From Halichondria panicea (Eukaryota; Porifera; Demospongiae; Suberitida; Halichondriidae), in NCBI RefSeq assembly GCF_963675165.1, contig NC_087378.1, positions 1,915,525-1,979,524 on the forward strand: 64,000 nucleotides of DNA. Reading direction: 5' to 3'. Positions 47,893 through 59,190 of this stretch are shown in pieces. Position 1 is the stretch's first letter; each line of letters begins with the position of its first letter. The notes below the pieces were generated by a model, which was not told the DNA's origin, made no database searches, and saw nothing but the letters and a program-made list of their open reading frames with translations. The position numbers and the translations under genes are program-made.

Positions 47893-49460
47893 TTAATAAT
47901 AATAATAATATATAATAATCGATGCTTTACAGTATGACTTTACATTTACACAAGGTGAATAGATTGTTGTGCGTCAGAAATTAAACATACTGACAGGAAG
48001 TTCCTAGAAGGAACACCTGACTAAATCTACATAAAATGTATACATAATTATACAGTTATACAGAGCAACAGGGGCAGACTAGGTGATAAGTGCAAATTAT
48101 TGATTGGTCAAAGCGTTCTAGAAAACTGTCCCAGAAATGTTTGTAGAGTTGATTCTTGATAGTTGACATCGAGTGAGAGAGATCTATAAAAGGGAGGGCG
48201 TTCCAGAGTCTGACCAATCTTTTGAAGTAAAAGTGTCTTGTTGTGTTTGAGCGATGATGACCTTTATGAACTAGCTTGTGATTAGACGATAGTCTTGTGT
48301 TGCTGGTAGAGAATGATATGAACTCAGTAATGTCGAAGTTGTCTACTGGTTTTTGGAGACACCTGACGGCGAATATGACATCTTGCAACTCTAGCCAGTT
48401 CATTAGTGGCAAAAGGTCCAGTTTAATGAGGCGACTTTTGTAGTCGAGACTATCAGATCTACATGTAAGATTCAGAATAAACTTTGAAGATCTTCTCTGG
48501 ATTTGTTCCACTTTTGTGATGGCCTTGTGTGTCTGTGGTCTCCACAGTTGCGAACAAAATGTTAAATTAGATCTAACAAGCGTAGTATAAAGTGTTCTTT
48601 TTGTGTGGAGATCATGAGAGCATTGAGTGTTTCTTTTAATAAGGTACAAACAGCTGTAGGCCTTCGAACATAGGTTGTTGATATGTTGGTCCCAGGAAAG
48701 ACTATTCTGGATGGTCACTCCCAGGTCTTTGTGAGAGTCTCTTGTTAAGATTAGCTTTGAGTCCAAATTATATAGCGAGTCATGAATGGTTTTACCAAAG
48801 TGGAGGTAGACACATTTGTCTAAATTGAGTGATAAGTTCCAGTCCTTGCACCATGTGACAAGATGGTCTAGATCAGATTGCAGGTCTGCTTGGTCTTCTG
48901 CATTGGCTATTCGCTTCACTAGTTTAGTGTCATCTGCATAGATATATATGGACGAATTAACAATTGGAGTGGTGATATCATTGACATATACCAAAAACAA
49001 CAGAGGACCGAGAATGCTGCCTTGAGGTACACCTGATAGCACAGATAGTGATGAAGAGTTTGCTCCCTCTAAACAGACATAGTGGCTTCGGTTGCTCAAA
49101 TAACATTCAAACCATTTCCATACATTACCTGTAATGCCTAACCTCCATAGTTTGAATAACAGTTGTTTATGGGACACTTTATCAAACGCCTTAGCAAAGT
49201 CCAAGTATATAACGTCGCAGGATTCTCCAGCATTTAGAGCTTCCACAATCTCGCTGTATGATGTTAGCAGCTGTGATAAGCAGGATCTGCCCTTTAGGAA
49301 ACCAAATTGATTTGTTGAGAGCTGTGGTCTAATGAAGTCAATTATGTGGTTGTAAACAATTCTTTCTAGAATTTTAGAAAGCATACACAGTAGAGAGATC
49401 GGGCGATAGTTTTTAATGATGTGGTCATTCAATAATATAGATGTCCTTATACCAGGAGAA
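47893..49460 (-). mobile_element. 5'-truncated non-LTR retrotransposon (Jockey/CR1-like)
   Basis: One open frame (49432-48056, 458 residues, open upstream to ~49460) covers most of a reverse transcriptase: KNYRPISLLCMLSKILERIV, NQFGFLKGRSCLSQLLTSYS, CDVIYLDFAKAFDKVSHKQL, SVLSGVPQGSILGPLLFLVY, IYADDTKLVKRIANA with the catalytic ADD, and CKDWNLSLNLDKCVYLHFGK. The C-terminal region follows (SWDQHINNLCSKAYSCLYLI; RHFYFKRLVRLWNALP). Endonuclease and ORF1 are missing, so it is truncated at the 5' side. The 3' end carries an ATT-unit tail (plus-strand TAA repeats, 47893-47919), typical of CR1/L2-like elements. It probably inserted in the last intron of the ankyrin gene, antisense. Confidence 0.9.
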
Positions 49461-49676
49461 TCTATTTGACCCTCAGTAAATGTTTTGTTATTTCAGGAAA
49501 GCGTGTCTTTTTATGGTGAACATGTTTACTCATACAAATGTACTGTATGATGATAATGCATACATGATCGTACAGCGGCCGGAGTAAATTATTACGTGCA
49601 TTCTAACATACATATTTTTAATTTAGGTAATGCTCTATCAACAAAGGAAGCGGAAAGGAGCATAATTATTCCCTGA

Positions 49677-50137
49677 TGCAAGACTAACAAACAAGTGTAC
49701 GAGCACAAGTAGCGATAAGACGAAGAAGAATCCTCCTTCAACTTTAAATCAATTTTAGTTGTCCATTTAGTTGTCTATTACTAAGTCTATCTCCATGCAT
49801 GGATGCCTGCCTATATACTATTCTGTGTGCATACATGCTGTGCTATATACAATATCATCACAAAAATTAAGTCAGCAGTGTACATGTAGCTAGATCTAGA
49901 TTTGTCAGGTTCCAATATGATTTCTGCATCTCCACTTTCATTCATGAACATCTCTCTTGGCTCTCCCTGCGCAGAGAATCAGTTAGCACTGGAAGAACTT
50001 GGACTGGGAGCTTCAGTTATCTGATCACTCACACGTAGTTACTGTTATTATTGTATCCATGCAGTAGATTCCGTATACTATAGGGAATTCCGTCCGTGTC
50101 ATCCGTTGCAATGAGTGTTTCAGGACTTTTGGTAGTG
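49677..50137. other. intergenic, no gene seen
   Basis: 3' flank of the ankyrin gene. No ORF or RNA gene I can support. Confidence 0.5.
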
Positions 50138-50237
50138 GGCGGAAGTGTTTCACATCCACGGAGTGTACAGTATCTATGGTGTACATAGATACTGTACATA
50201 GATACTGTACACTCCGTGGATGTGAAACACTTCCGCC
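50138..50237. repeat. perfect 41-bp inverted repeat with 18-nt loop
   Basis: Left arm 50138-50178 (GGCGGAAGTGTTTCACATCC...) is exactly complementary to 50197-50237. The string TATGGTGTACAT sits at the end of the left arm (50175-50186) and again just after the right arm (50238-50249), as expected if the hairpin arose by replication template switching. Confidence 0.95.
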
Positions 50238-51609
50238 TATGGTGTACATGTATGTCTCAAACAATTTACCTATGCGTGGCTATACTGGCAATACATTCAC
50301 TGATTTCACAATCCCGTGGGCAAGTGATAGTCAATGGACTGGACTCAATGTCAACATCTACATGTAAGTAACAGCAAAGAAACCTCCAAAACTGTTTGTC
50401 AAACCAAGCAAATTCTAATGATCTGCTAGTCCTGTCGTAAAGCTGCAGGAAGTAATGACATTAGTAAACTGTACTGGTATCATATCCAATCTCGCTACAG
50501 GGTGAAGAAAGCAATTCCCATTACCATTCTCACAAGCAATGCCTAGTGAAAGCTGATGCTACCTTTAATGAAGAAAGCTCACTGTGCCATCTGAAGCGAT
50601 GGTAAAATTTAATTCTTACAATGTGTCCGACAACCTGTACTGTGTGGAGGTGCCACGGCACTATAATTATATATTTGATAACTAAATACTTAGTCACCTA
50701 CTAGCTTCTTAGCTGATATCAGTCATTACTTTTGTGCATCTATATAATTATTATTATTATAACAATGTCATAATTATTGTGATGAAAATTAATGCCATGG
50801 TGATGATCGTAACCATAAATATATTATTATTATTCTATTTCTTATTTCTTCATTTCCTCATTTCCTATTTCTTATTTCCTCATTTCTTATTTCTCATTTC
50901 CTCATTTCTCATTCCCTGTGTTGGATTACGTAATATTTACTACAATTTAAACCATAATTTGCTGCTGTCAAGTTGTACTTTTGGACTCTAGCATTTAGCC
51001 TCACTATTGTTAACATTTCCTCTCTTTGTTCATGTGAGCCCCACCCAGGGCCTCCATCACTGTATTTTGTGCTCCTGCAGCCATTTTGTACTCACTTTGC
51101 TCTCTATCTAAGAATTGTTGGCACAGCAATAGTGAAGTCAATTTGCATGAATGCTTGCTATAGCTTAGCTACAGTATTTCAATTGCATATAGCGGAATAG
51201 AACCTGTTTCTATTTAGATCTAGCCTGTCTAGTATCACTTAGCTAACTATTTGTCTATACCGAGAAAGGGCTTAAACACCCTGTTTTATAACAACCCAGT
51301 TGCAAGGTAGGCATCACATGAGCTTTGGATGTAGCAAATAACAACAGGATGATTTATGATGTCACAAATCAGGGAAATTCATTGCTTACCTCAGCAAAAG
51401 TAAGAAATTTGTGCAAGAAGGGGTGCTCTAGCAACGAAGAGACTCTTGCAGTTTTTCTAAAGGTAGGTACATGAAAACTACACTATTATAGTACATGCTC
51501 ATCAAAAATCAGACCTTAACTAAACTCAAAAGTTCTATGCCTAAACATATTTACTACCACAAAACAACTAGGTACAGTACTTACTAGTGTCTAAGACTTC
51601 CGCTGAGGC
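50238..51609. other. gene-free AT-rich interval
   Basis: Includes a TTATTTC/TCATTTC-rich low-complexity run (50825-50915). No convincing exons. Confidence 0.5.
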
Positions 51610-52010
51610 TTAAAAGTTGAGCAACATATTGTAGTCAAAATACAGATTTTAAATACTTGTAAAAAGTGTTACAGAAGCCTTTTATAAACACACAGTTAAC
51701 TTTAGAAGACTGTTAATTCTGGGATATAACATACAAATTACATGCATATAATTATACAGTGTCTAGCCTTAGCCAAGTATAATTATGCTGTGCCCAAAAC
51801 AAGGTGGAGTGTAAAGTGTATATACATATGTATATGTATAGCTATAGACACCCTACCTTTCTTCTATCTGAATACCTGCAAAGTTTTGGCCCTTGGTTAA
51901 ACTTTAAACAATTTGTGCGTGTTGGAGAGACACACTGACCAAGTATTTTGGCCACACATTTTGGGTTGTGAAGTCAGCCAAATTCCACATTTATATACTC
52001 TCAGCCAAGA
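51610..52010 (+). repeat. dispersed repeat, arm 1 (partner inverted at 54960-55700)
   Basis: GCCTTTTATAAACACACAG, GCTGTGCCCAAAACAAGG, GCAAAGTTTTGGCCCTTGGT, AACTTTAAACAATTTGTGC and GGAGAGACACACTGA recur in reverse complement and reverse order at 54975-55665. Confidence 0.75.
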
Positions 52011-52414
52011 AACTGCCACTATATGCAACAGTGTGTGCAAGTTATTGATCCTCTTTATAAACGGGTGTCATGTGATGATTGAATAATACAGCCAGCTGCA
52101 TGCTATCTTTTGGGCATGTGATTTGCAATGAATATATATATTTAAGTGTGAAGTATTAGTACAACCAGTAGGTTGTACATAGGATTGACAGTGCAGTAGT
52201 GTGTGTTTTCAATTATTGCACAACTTTTGACTCGTGTTTAGACTGCTCTATTTCTGCAGGAAAAGGCCACAGCAAGAAACTGAGTTGACAGATAGCTTAG
52301 TTAGCCTTTTATCTGTCTAAATGTGTGATATTATAGTCAATGAATATTCTCATGCATTACTATTGATATTTGAAAAATTGCACTATTTTCATATTTCACC
52401 GCGTTTAGTCTGAC

Positions 52415-52944
52415 CATAGATAGAGTAGAAGAGGGATTGGAAACGGAAGTACCCTCGAAGTACCATCCGTGTATCTCCGCGGTTTTAATCAAGGCTTACT
52501 TTTTAACACGAGGGCTAAACATGAATAATTCATGAGAATTGTTTTGCTCTCTGTAAAGAAGTCCACGAGCAGTTCTGCTGCTAAACATCAACTTTCTCTA
52601 ATACTTGAGGCCATTTGGGACACAGGACACTATTTAGTTACAAAGCCTTAGCTATATCAAAGGTACTATAGGAATACAAGCATGAAAAAGCGCTCTGTGT
52701 ACTCTAGCTACTTCACGACAATCAGATTACATTTTCTTTGTTTCCAATTGATACCTACTATCAGGGGGCATGTGATTCAGTATAATGGGGGTAGCTCTGA
52801 GATGTATGCTTTGGGCACAATTAAGTTTCCCGGGCTTTTGCGGGAGTTATGAGGAGATACACGGATGGTCCCAGAGCCTAGACTTCATTGTAAAACATCA
52901 CGTGAATCACTTCCGTTTCCAATCCCTCTTCTACTCTATCTATG
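52415..52944. mobile_element. non-autonomous (MITE) relative of the P-like element
   Basis: 530 bp. The ends are ~36-bp inverted repeats (CATAGATAGAGTAGAAGAGG then GATTGGAAACGGAAGT). The 7-bp GTCTGAC at 52408-52414 is repeated at 52945-52951. The first ~75 bp resemble the right end of the 32859-37514 element (CCTCGAAGTACCATCCG and AATCAAGGCTTAC against CTCGAATACTATCCG and AATCGAGGCTTAC), and its other end resembles that element's left end (CACGTGATG block). No coding capacity. Confidence 0.88.
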
Positions 52945-52972
52945 GTCTGACTGACTAAGTAAGTAAGTTATG

Positions 52973-53085
52973 GTTAGAACATGGGCATGAGGTATCTATG
53001 TGTTATAGTGTCCCAAAGCTCGAGGGCTTTAGCCCGAGGGATGAGGGACACTATAACCATAGATACCGAATGCACATGTTCTAAC
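52973..53085. repeat. 113-bp imperfect palindrome
   Basis: Left arm 52973-53013 (GTTAGAACATGGGCATGAGG...) is near-complementary to 53046-53085, with a GC-rich centre CTCGAGGGCTTTAGCCCGAG that is itself palindromic. It may be a miniature inverted-repeat element. Confidence 0.8.
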
Positions 53086-53299
53086 TGATTTAGATCCCAA
53101 AACCTATTGGCTACTAGAAATGCACTAGCTTAGCAACAGTCAACCTATATAAACAGCCAACCTAGCAACTGCATCATTATTCTTTTGAAAACTAATATCT
53201 GAAGTTGGCATCTCTGTGTCTCTACTAAATCTGTGGTCTCTATTCAAGTCAACCCTGTTCCTTCACCTCAGTTTGCCGGATGGACAAAATTATAGTCCT

Positions 53300-53620
53300 A
53301 GCTCCACCCACAAAACTTAAACATCCAGCTCCTCCCCCAGTTTTGCAGCAAACAAGCCCAGCACACTTCCCAAGAAACGAGCGGCTCGTACTACTCGAAA
53401 GGAAGACACCTAAGCTATAATTTGCAGCAAACAAGCCCAGCAAACGAGCGGCTCCTATACTACTCTTGAACAAAGCGAAAGGAACTTTAGGAAGAAGCCA
53501 AAGCTGAATCCCAGCACTTCCATACATCCAGCTCCTCCCCCATGCAGCCTTGCAGCAAAAAAGCACAGCACACTGCCCAAAAAACGAGCGTCTCCTACTA
53601 CTCTCGAACAAAGTCAAAAA
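53300..53620. repeat. degenerate tandem repeat
   Basis: About three diverged copies of a ~110-bp unit with CCAGCTCCTCCCCCA, GCAGCAAACAAGCCCAGCA and AAACGAGCGGCTCCTA. Short frames across it are not credible genes. Confidence 0.65.
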
Positions 53621-54413
53621 AAGAAACTAGAGCTTCTCTCTTTCATTCTAGTTCTGTTATTATATTACTAGACAAAGCATCTAGCTACAATAATTTTTAT
53701 GTTATTACATGTATCTTCTTGTAAATCACAATACAATTTTATGTGCAATGTTGTAGTTTGTAGCCCAGAGCAATCTATAGTACCGGTACTATAGCTCATA
53801 GTTCCCTGCTAAATACACTCAAATGGGATCTAAGTAAGCGGTAAGTAAGTTAGTAAGTAACATTCCGTTGAATAGCATTTCCTCCTCGTACAGACATGTT
53901 TAGAAGATTCTAGATACAGCCTCTAGTCGACTAGAACCCGGACCATGGGCGTTTTTCTCAGAATTGCATCCGCTTCCAAGAGGCAGATGACCTCTCAGGC
54001 TCCACTTTTCTTACCTACGCAATTCCGCCATCTTTAAATGACTGCCACAGCAACGCACATGGCAACTTATGAGATGGGCGTGGCTGGTTAACCGGCTGTG
54101 ACATCGATCGGTACACAAACAGTCCCTAGTCCTTTTCTCCAACTTCTCTCCATTCCAACTCAGGTATGCTACTGGCTAGATCTACCATAGGCCTCCATGC
54201 TTTTGCACTTTGAAGTATACACTCTAGTATTTAACATGCATAGATAAATGAAACACTGTAATAAGAATTGTGTTCATATAGACTATTCCAGTCTGCATGG
54301 CCTGTCTTCTCTTCTCTTCTTGAACTTCTCTTGCTTCTTGACATTCCTCTTAGGCATTTCACATTTCATTATTGAAGAGTATAAAAATACTGCTGTACTG
54401 AAAAAGAAAGGGA
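53621..54413. other. gene-free interval
   Basis: No exon, RNA gene or clear repeat border that I can support. Confidence 0.45.
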
Positions 54414-54913
54414 ATCAAACTAAAAAAACATTTGCAATGTGAACGTTGCTAGGATTGCCAGGAAAAGAAAAGCGCGAAGAAACAAGAAATTCGGCGAGTG
54501 CATAACTCCAATTCGTTACAACACCATGAGAACATGTACAGCCGAGTGGCCTACTGTTGATAATGATTTTATAATCAAAATACAAGTTGGGTAAAAATGA
54601 ACCGAGAATCATAGTAACTAAGAAATAAGAATTCAGAATCATCCACCCACACATCCAACATGTTTGCTCAACACTGTAAGGGAAAACATCACAAACATTA
54701 TATAGCTTGCAAAACATTCTATGATAAAAATTACTGAAGGATTGGCCAGGAAAAGCACAAAACGAACAAAAAATTGAAACAGTACATGTGAATGAAGTTG
54801 TAACGGATTGGAGTTATGCACTCGCCGAATTTCTTGTTTCTTCGCTTTTTCGCGCTTTTCTTTTCCTGGCAATCTTAGCAACGTTCACATTGCAAATGTT
54901 TTTTTAGTTTGAT
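54414..54913. mobile_element. MITE/foldback element with ~110-bp inverted ends
   Basis: About 500 bp. The left end ATCAAACTAAAAAAACATTT and ~110 bp inwards are repeated in reverse complement at the right end with only a few differences (an extra AAAAGCG near 54847, and scattered SNPs). The interior is unique and non-coding. Confidence 0.88.
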
Positions 54914-54959
54914 CTTTATAGATTAGAGCAGAGTTTAAGCAAAATGATACCAAGATGAT

Positions 54960-55700
54960 CTAGCGCTTTGAGAATAATTTCTCAGTGTGTCTCTTCAACA
55001 TGCACAAATTGTTTAAAGTTTCACCAAGGGTCAAAACTTTGCAGGCATGCAGATAGAAGAAAGGTATAGCTTTGGAGTGTTCTCAGGGCCGTAGATAGCT
55101 TAGGTTTGCAGGGGTGGCAAAATAACAGCTAAAAATGTTTCCTAAAAAAAAAGGTCAACTGTTATTTCATATCCTCTGAGTATAGCAACTTCCAACTTGC
55201 TGTGGCACAACTTAGACCAACTAAAACAAGGTAGCTTGAGCTAGAAAGGTACTCCTGCTTCCAGAGGCGCAGTGGAGCTCAAAATTTTACCTAAAAAAGT
55301 GTCATCACTCGTTCTCAACAGTCAGCATGCGCACCAGATAGCCCTGCCCACATCTCAATTTCATTACATCATTCTAATCGATTAAAATTGGGCATGTGCA
55401 GATCAGTAATTTTGGCAGATCTAGAATAACAGGGGGGGCAACTGCCCCCCTGCCCCCCCCCCGCTGTCTACGGCTCTGGTTCTGTAGGTATACACTTCAC
55501 ACTTCGCCTTGTTTTGGGCACAGCATGCATGATTGCTTCGCAAAGGGTAGACACGTATATGTGTAGTATATCTAGCTACTGAGTAGTCTACTCCTCATAA
55601 AAATTAATTAATAGTCTTCTAAAATTAGCTGTGTCTATAAAAGGATTCTGTAACACTATTTAAGTCATACTACACTAAAAAAAATACAGAACACCATCAG
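54960..55700 (-). repeat. dispersed repeat, arm 2, interrupted by a MITE
   Basis: Reverse-complement counterpart of 51610-52010, split by an insertion at about 55086-55477. Confidence 0.72.
55086..55477. mobile_element. MITE with CCGTAGA ends inserted in the dispersed repeat
   Basis: Begins GGGCCGTAGATAGC and ends GCTGTCTACGGCTC. Near the right end is a C-rich segment with GGGGGGGCAACTGCCCCCC. The flanking arm sequence is interrupted relative to the 51610-52010 copy, supporting insertion. Confidence 0.65.
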
Positions 55701-55981
55701 CAGCTCTCTTTTATTACTAAATTTGTCATTCCATATTCCGTTCCATATTCCATTCCATTCCGCATTCCAGCTTTTACACTCACCCCTTGGCATGAAGTAT
55801 ACAGTGTACATGTACTCGCATGTGGTTACTATCCTACAAGCACCTGATATAGAAGTTTGATATTATGACACAGTGAAATTAATAAAAAGGGGATGATCTT
55901 CAGCTGAGAGGTCAAACTTCACAATGGCAGGGTTTCATGTAGTGGGGTGGGGGGGGGAAGCCCCCCCCCCAATAGAGGGGG

Positions 55982-55988
<7 letters not shown>

Positions 55989-56012
<24 letters not shown>
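55989..56012. repeat. (GA)n microsatellite
   Basis: About 12 GA units following G- and C-homopolymer runs (55946-55970). Confidence 0.9.
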
Positions 56013-56235
56013 TTATCTAGATACGGTCTTTTGCTACATGTAGCTTTGCTAGAATGGTCTTACGACAAATCTACCCATTGTTTTTGGTATATGTACATGT
56101 TGTTTCTAGTGTTTTATATATGAGTATGGTCCAACCAGCATAACAAGTTACATGGAGTTGCCTATCAATGCACATTGCCAGGATCGAGTTCATTAATTGC
56201 TATATATAGGCACCAACAACAAACAATATTGGGGG

Positions 56236-56550
56236 TTAGACTCGCTTGCCAGTCCATCTTGGGGATTGGGACTGGTCAACTGCTCATTACTGAGTTCTAC
56301 CAATCAACAGTGCAGTCATGTGACATATTTCGCCCACGTAATTCGTTGTAGTTGGGCTGGGTCTTATGTTGTGTTAGATAAATCACGAGAAATAACCCAC
56401 ATTAGTTACGCAACTTTGGTCAACCGGACAAACCACAAGATGATGTCATACAACTAATTAAAATTCCACTAGATCGAACAACTCAATGATTGGCAGTTGA
56501 CCAGTCCCAATCCCCAAGAGATGGACTGGCCAGCGACCAGCGAGTCTAAT
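56236..56550. mobile_element. MITE with TTAGACTCGCT ends
   Basis: About 315 bp. The left end TTAGACTCGCTTGCCAGTCC and then CTTGGGGATTGGGACTGGTC are mirrored by GACCAGTCCCAATCCCCAAG and AGCGAGTCTAA on the right (~50-bp imperfect inverted repeats). Confidence 0.8.
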
Positions 56551-57249
56551 ATAGGGGTTTGGTGATCGAAAGTGGGCATGGCCTCAACTTTTTCAAAATC
56601 ATAGATGAAAACCTAAATGGCTACTTTTGGCAGTGTGCTTTGCAGCTCTTTTCACAGTCTTGTAGCTAACAAATAGCTAGCGCTTTAATTTATAGTGACA
56701 GGGGCGGTGCTGGAGGTGCTCGAGCACCCCCATCCAGCCTGAGTCTAGTACAAAATATGAAGAAATGTATCTGATTATCTGGCTGAGCACGGGCCCCCTT
56801 CTCTTCCAGATATTGTTGCTGCAGTTATCTAGCTAGTACATGTATAGGCAAGAAAAACCAGTGGCGGATCCAGGGGGAGATCCCAGGATGCCACGGATAC
56901 CCCCTTTCAGTCTAGCTATTATGGCTTTAGTACAGTTACCAGCTAGCTTTTTGTAGTTATTGTACTGAAGTGCTAACTCTCGGTTGTCAACATGATCTAC
57001 AGGTGTATAGCAACCAGCAGTGGGCATGCTGAGATTGGAGTTTTAGTACATGCACATTGTGGACTAGAATCACACAAAGGCAGCAAAGAAGCCTGGAGTA
57101 TTAGAAATAATTTATGGCTCCTGTGGGGCTAAGGATATAAGCAAAGAAGCAACAACCATAAAATCATAATTCTAGCTTTCTACTTTAGTGACCCTGTTCC
57201 TGGTACGGGAAGTGCTGTAAATACGTAGTCCACCTCGAATAAAGGCTGC
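56551..57249. other. gene-free interval with transposon-like scraps
   Basis: Contains GCTGGAGGTGCTCGAGCACCCCC (56709-56731, a short palindrome) and a GGCGGATCCAGGGGGAG fragment resembling MITE ends. No gene seen. Confidence 0.45.
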
Positions 57250-58165
57250 GTGTAGTTAGTTAGCCATGGCCCTTCTTAGATTTTGCTCACTTTTATTCAA
57301 CAACAAAGCTTTAACATCTATTAAAACTATGAGTGTTGCAAGCGTGCGCTTGCTACTGCCTCTCGCCATGTTTTTGCTTTCGCTCAAAAGTATTAGAAGA
57401 GGTAAATAATTTGCAATGTGCTTTGATTGTTTCACAAGAAAGGGGTGTCCACAGTTAATAGTGTATACTGATCGTCTTAATGGCCTGTAGCCAAACAGTG
57501 GGAGCAAACCTTTGTCAAAGGCACAGAGTAAGAGAGAATTTAAGCACAGACAGTAAAATTATAGTATATATAAACAAGCAGAAACTGTGTATCAATATAT
57601 ATACTGAGAAGAAAAAACTTGTGTACATGTACATGAATCTATTGTTATCTAGTCTATATATGGTATCATTTGTTTTATGGCTTACCGGTATACCAGGACC
57701 TCAAGAAAAAGAAGTAAGTTGATTCTGCCACTGCATGGATTCTCTAACATTGGGGATGAGCGCGCATGCGCATTGCATCCACAGGAATAATTATATAAAC
57801 AAGGAGATGGTTCACAATGGCTACTATATCTAGCACAACAGATCTTTTCTGACTCGATCTTGTAGCGAACAAAAAGCTAGCGCTTTAGTGCAAGGCTAAC
57901 TCATGTGTTGATCGAATAGAAAGTTTGTGCGAACAGATGATGCTATGAAAGATACCTTCAATGTGAGTCAACTAGCCATAACTCGAGAAAGAAGCTTTTG
58001 TTTGCTAATCTACGAATCAAAATCCAAGAGAACGTGGCTAGAAGCTGTTAGTTTTCGTCGCATTGCAACCGTTGAGCAGTTACAGCTGGAATACACACAC
58101 ACACAGTCAGCTTTACCGTATCCCTCGTGCGGTACGCCTCGAGGCATAATGTGTGTGACCATGCT
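57250..58165 (-). repeat. dispersed repeat, inverted partner of 44038-44980
   Basis: Carries the reverse complements of the 44038-44980 landmarks: TTTGCTTTCGCTCAAAAGTA, GCGCGCATGCGCATTGCATC, AAAAAGCTAGCGCTTTAGTG, AGAAGCTGTTAGTTTTCGTC and CCTCGAGGCATAA. A partial further copy of its start (GCTTTAACATCG) lies at 58330-58520. Confidence 0.75.
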
Positions 58166-59021
58166 GTAAACGCAGTGATAAAGCATCCAGGTAAGCAGTA
58201 TAAATATCACAAACAACAACCTAGAGCACTGAAGTGCTAACCCTCGGCTATAAATTAAATCAATAGTACGAATCGAAGCATAGAGAAGCTGACTAAGTTA
58301 AGTAGCAAGTAACAAATTCCATCATTCCTGGTACAGGATCACTTCAGCTGTAAGTATGCACCTCGAGAAAAGGACGCATGTAGTAGCTAGAGGCCAACGT
58401 GCAAGTTCAAGCTTCTTAGCTTTTGCTCGCGCTTTTATACGACTACGAAGCTTTAACATCGACAATAATATAACTTGTTGTGTGAAGGCTATCCATGCTG
58501 TCCAGGTAAGCAGACCCACAAATTACAAACAGATAAACAAACAAGAAAACTACTATACCTGCTGGCCGCAGCACGGCCTCGAGTAACTAGAGCACTGAAG
58601 TGCTAACCCTCGGCTGTTGATAAAAACCAGAATAGTGTTCAAGCAACAAATTACAGTAGGCCATTTCACAAGGGAATTCATTAACTTACTAATTGCATGA
58701 CGTCACGGCTGGGGTACATTCCTGCGACATGTTTTAACCACTAACAATGAAGTCAATGTAAAACGTAGTTGACGCAGAGTAGTCCAACTGTGGTCTAACC
58801 TCGAGGAATGCCGCTTTCTGAAGGCGTGCACTGGTATTGCGCATGCCTACCAATCCAGGTGCATAATAATAATAATGCTATAAGACAAGCATGCAGGCTA
58901 ATTCTTTAGCCTCCCTCCCATATGGCGCGCAGTGTGTTTCAATAACAATGTCTGCATGTACATAGGCGTGTCCTGGTGTGAATATACGGAGATAGCATGC
59001 ACGTGCAATGATCGTCTTATG

Positions 59022-59190
59022 CAGTGATCATGTCTGCACATGCAACCATTAGTCTCTGCACATGCAGTGATCATGTCTGCACATGCAACCATTAATCTCT
59101 GCACATGCAACCATTAGTCTCTGCACATGCAGTGATCATGTCTGCACATGCAACCATTCACATGCAGTGATCATGTCTGCACATGCAACC
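59022..59190. repeat. ~43-bp minisatellite at the duplication border
   Basis: Repeats of GCAGTGATCATGTCTGCACA then TGCAACCATTAGTCTCTGCACA in about four variable copies. The last unit (GCACATGCAACC) joins directly to NOP14 exon sequence (CTCTTTGGAAGCC). Confidence 0.9.

Noticed and set aside
48056-49432. Domesticated reverse transcriptase gene
   Set aside because: A 5' truncation and a trinucleotide tail are typical of a simple LINE insertion.
50176-50367. Possible exon ending at a GTAAGT donor
   Set aside because: It is partly built from the hairpin arm, and no partner exon or family match was visible.
53249-53617. 122-residue minus-strand ORF
   Set aside because: Translation of a degenerate tandem repeat with no family features.
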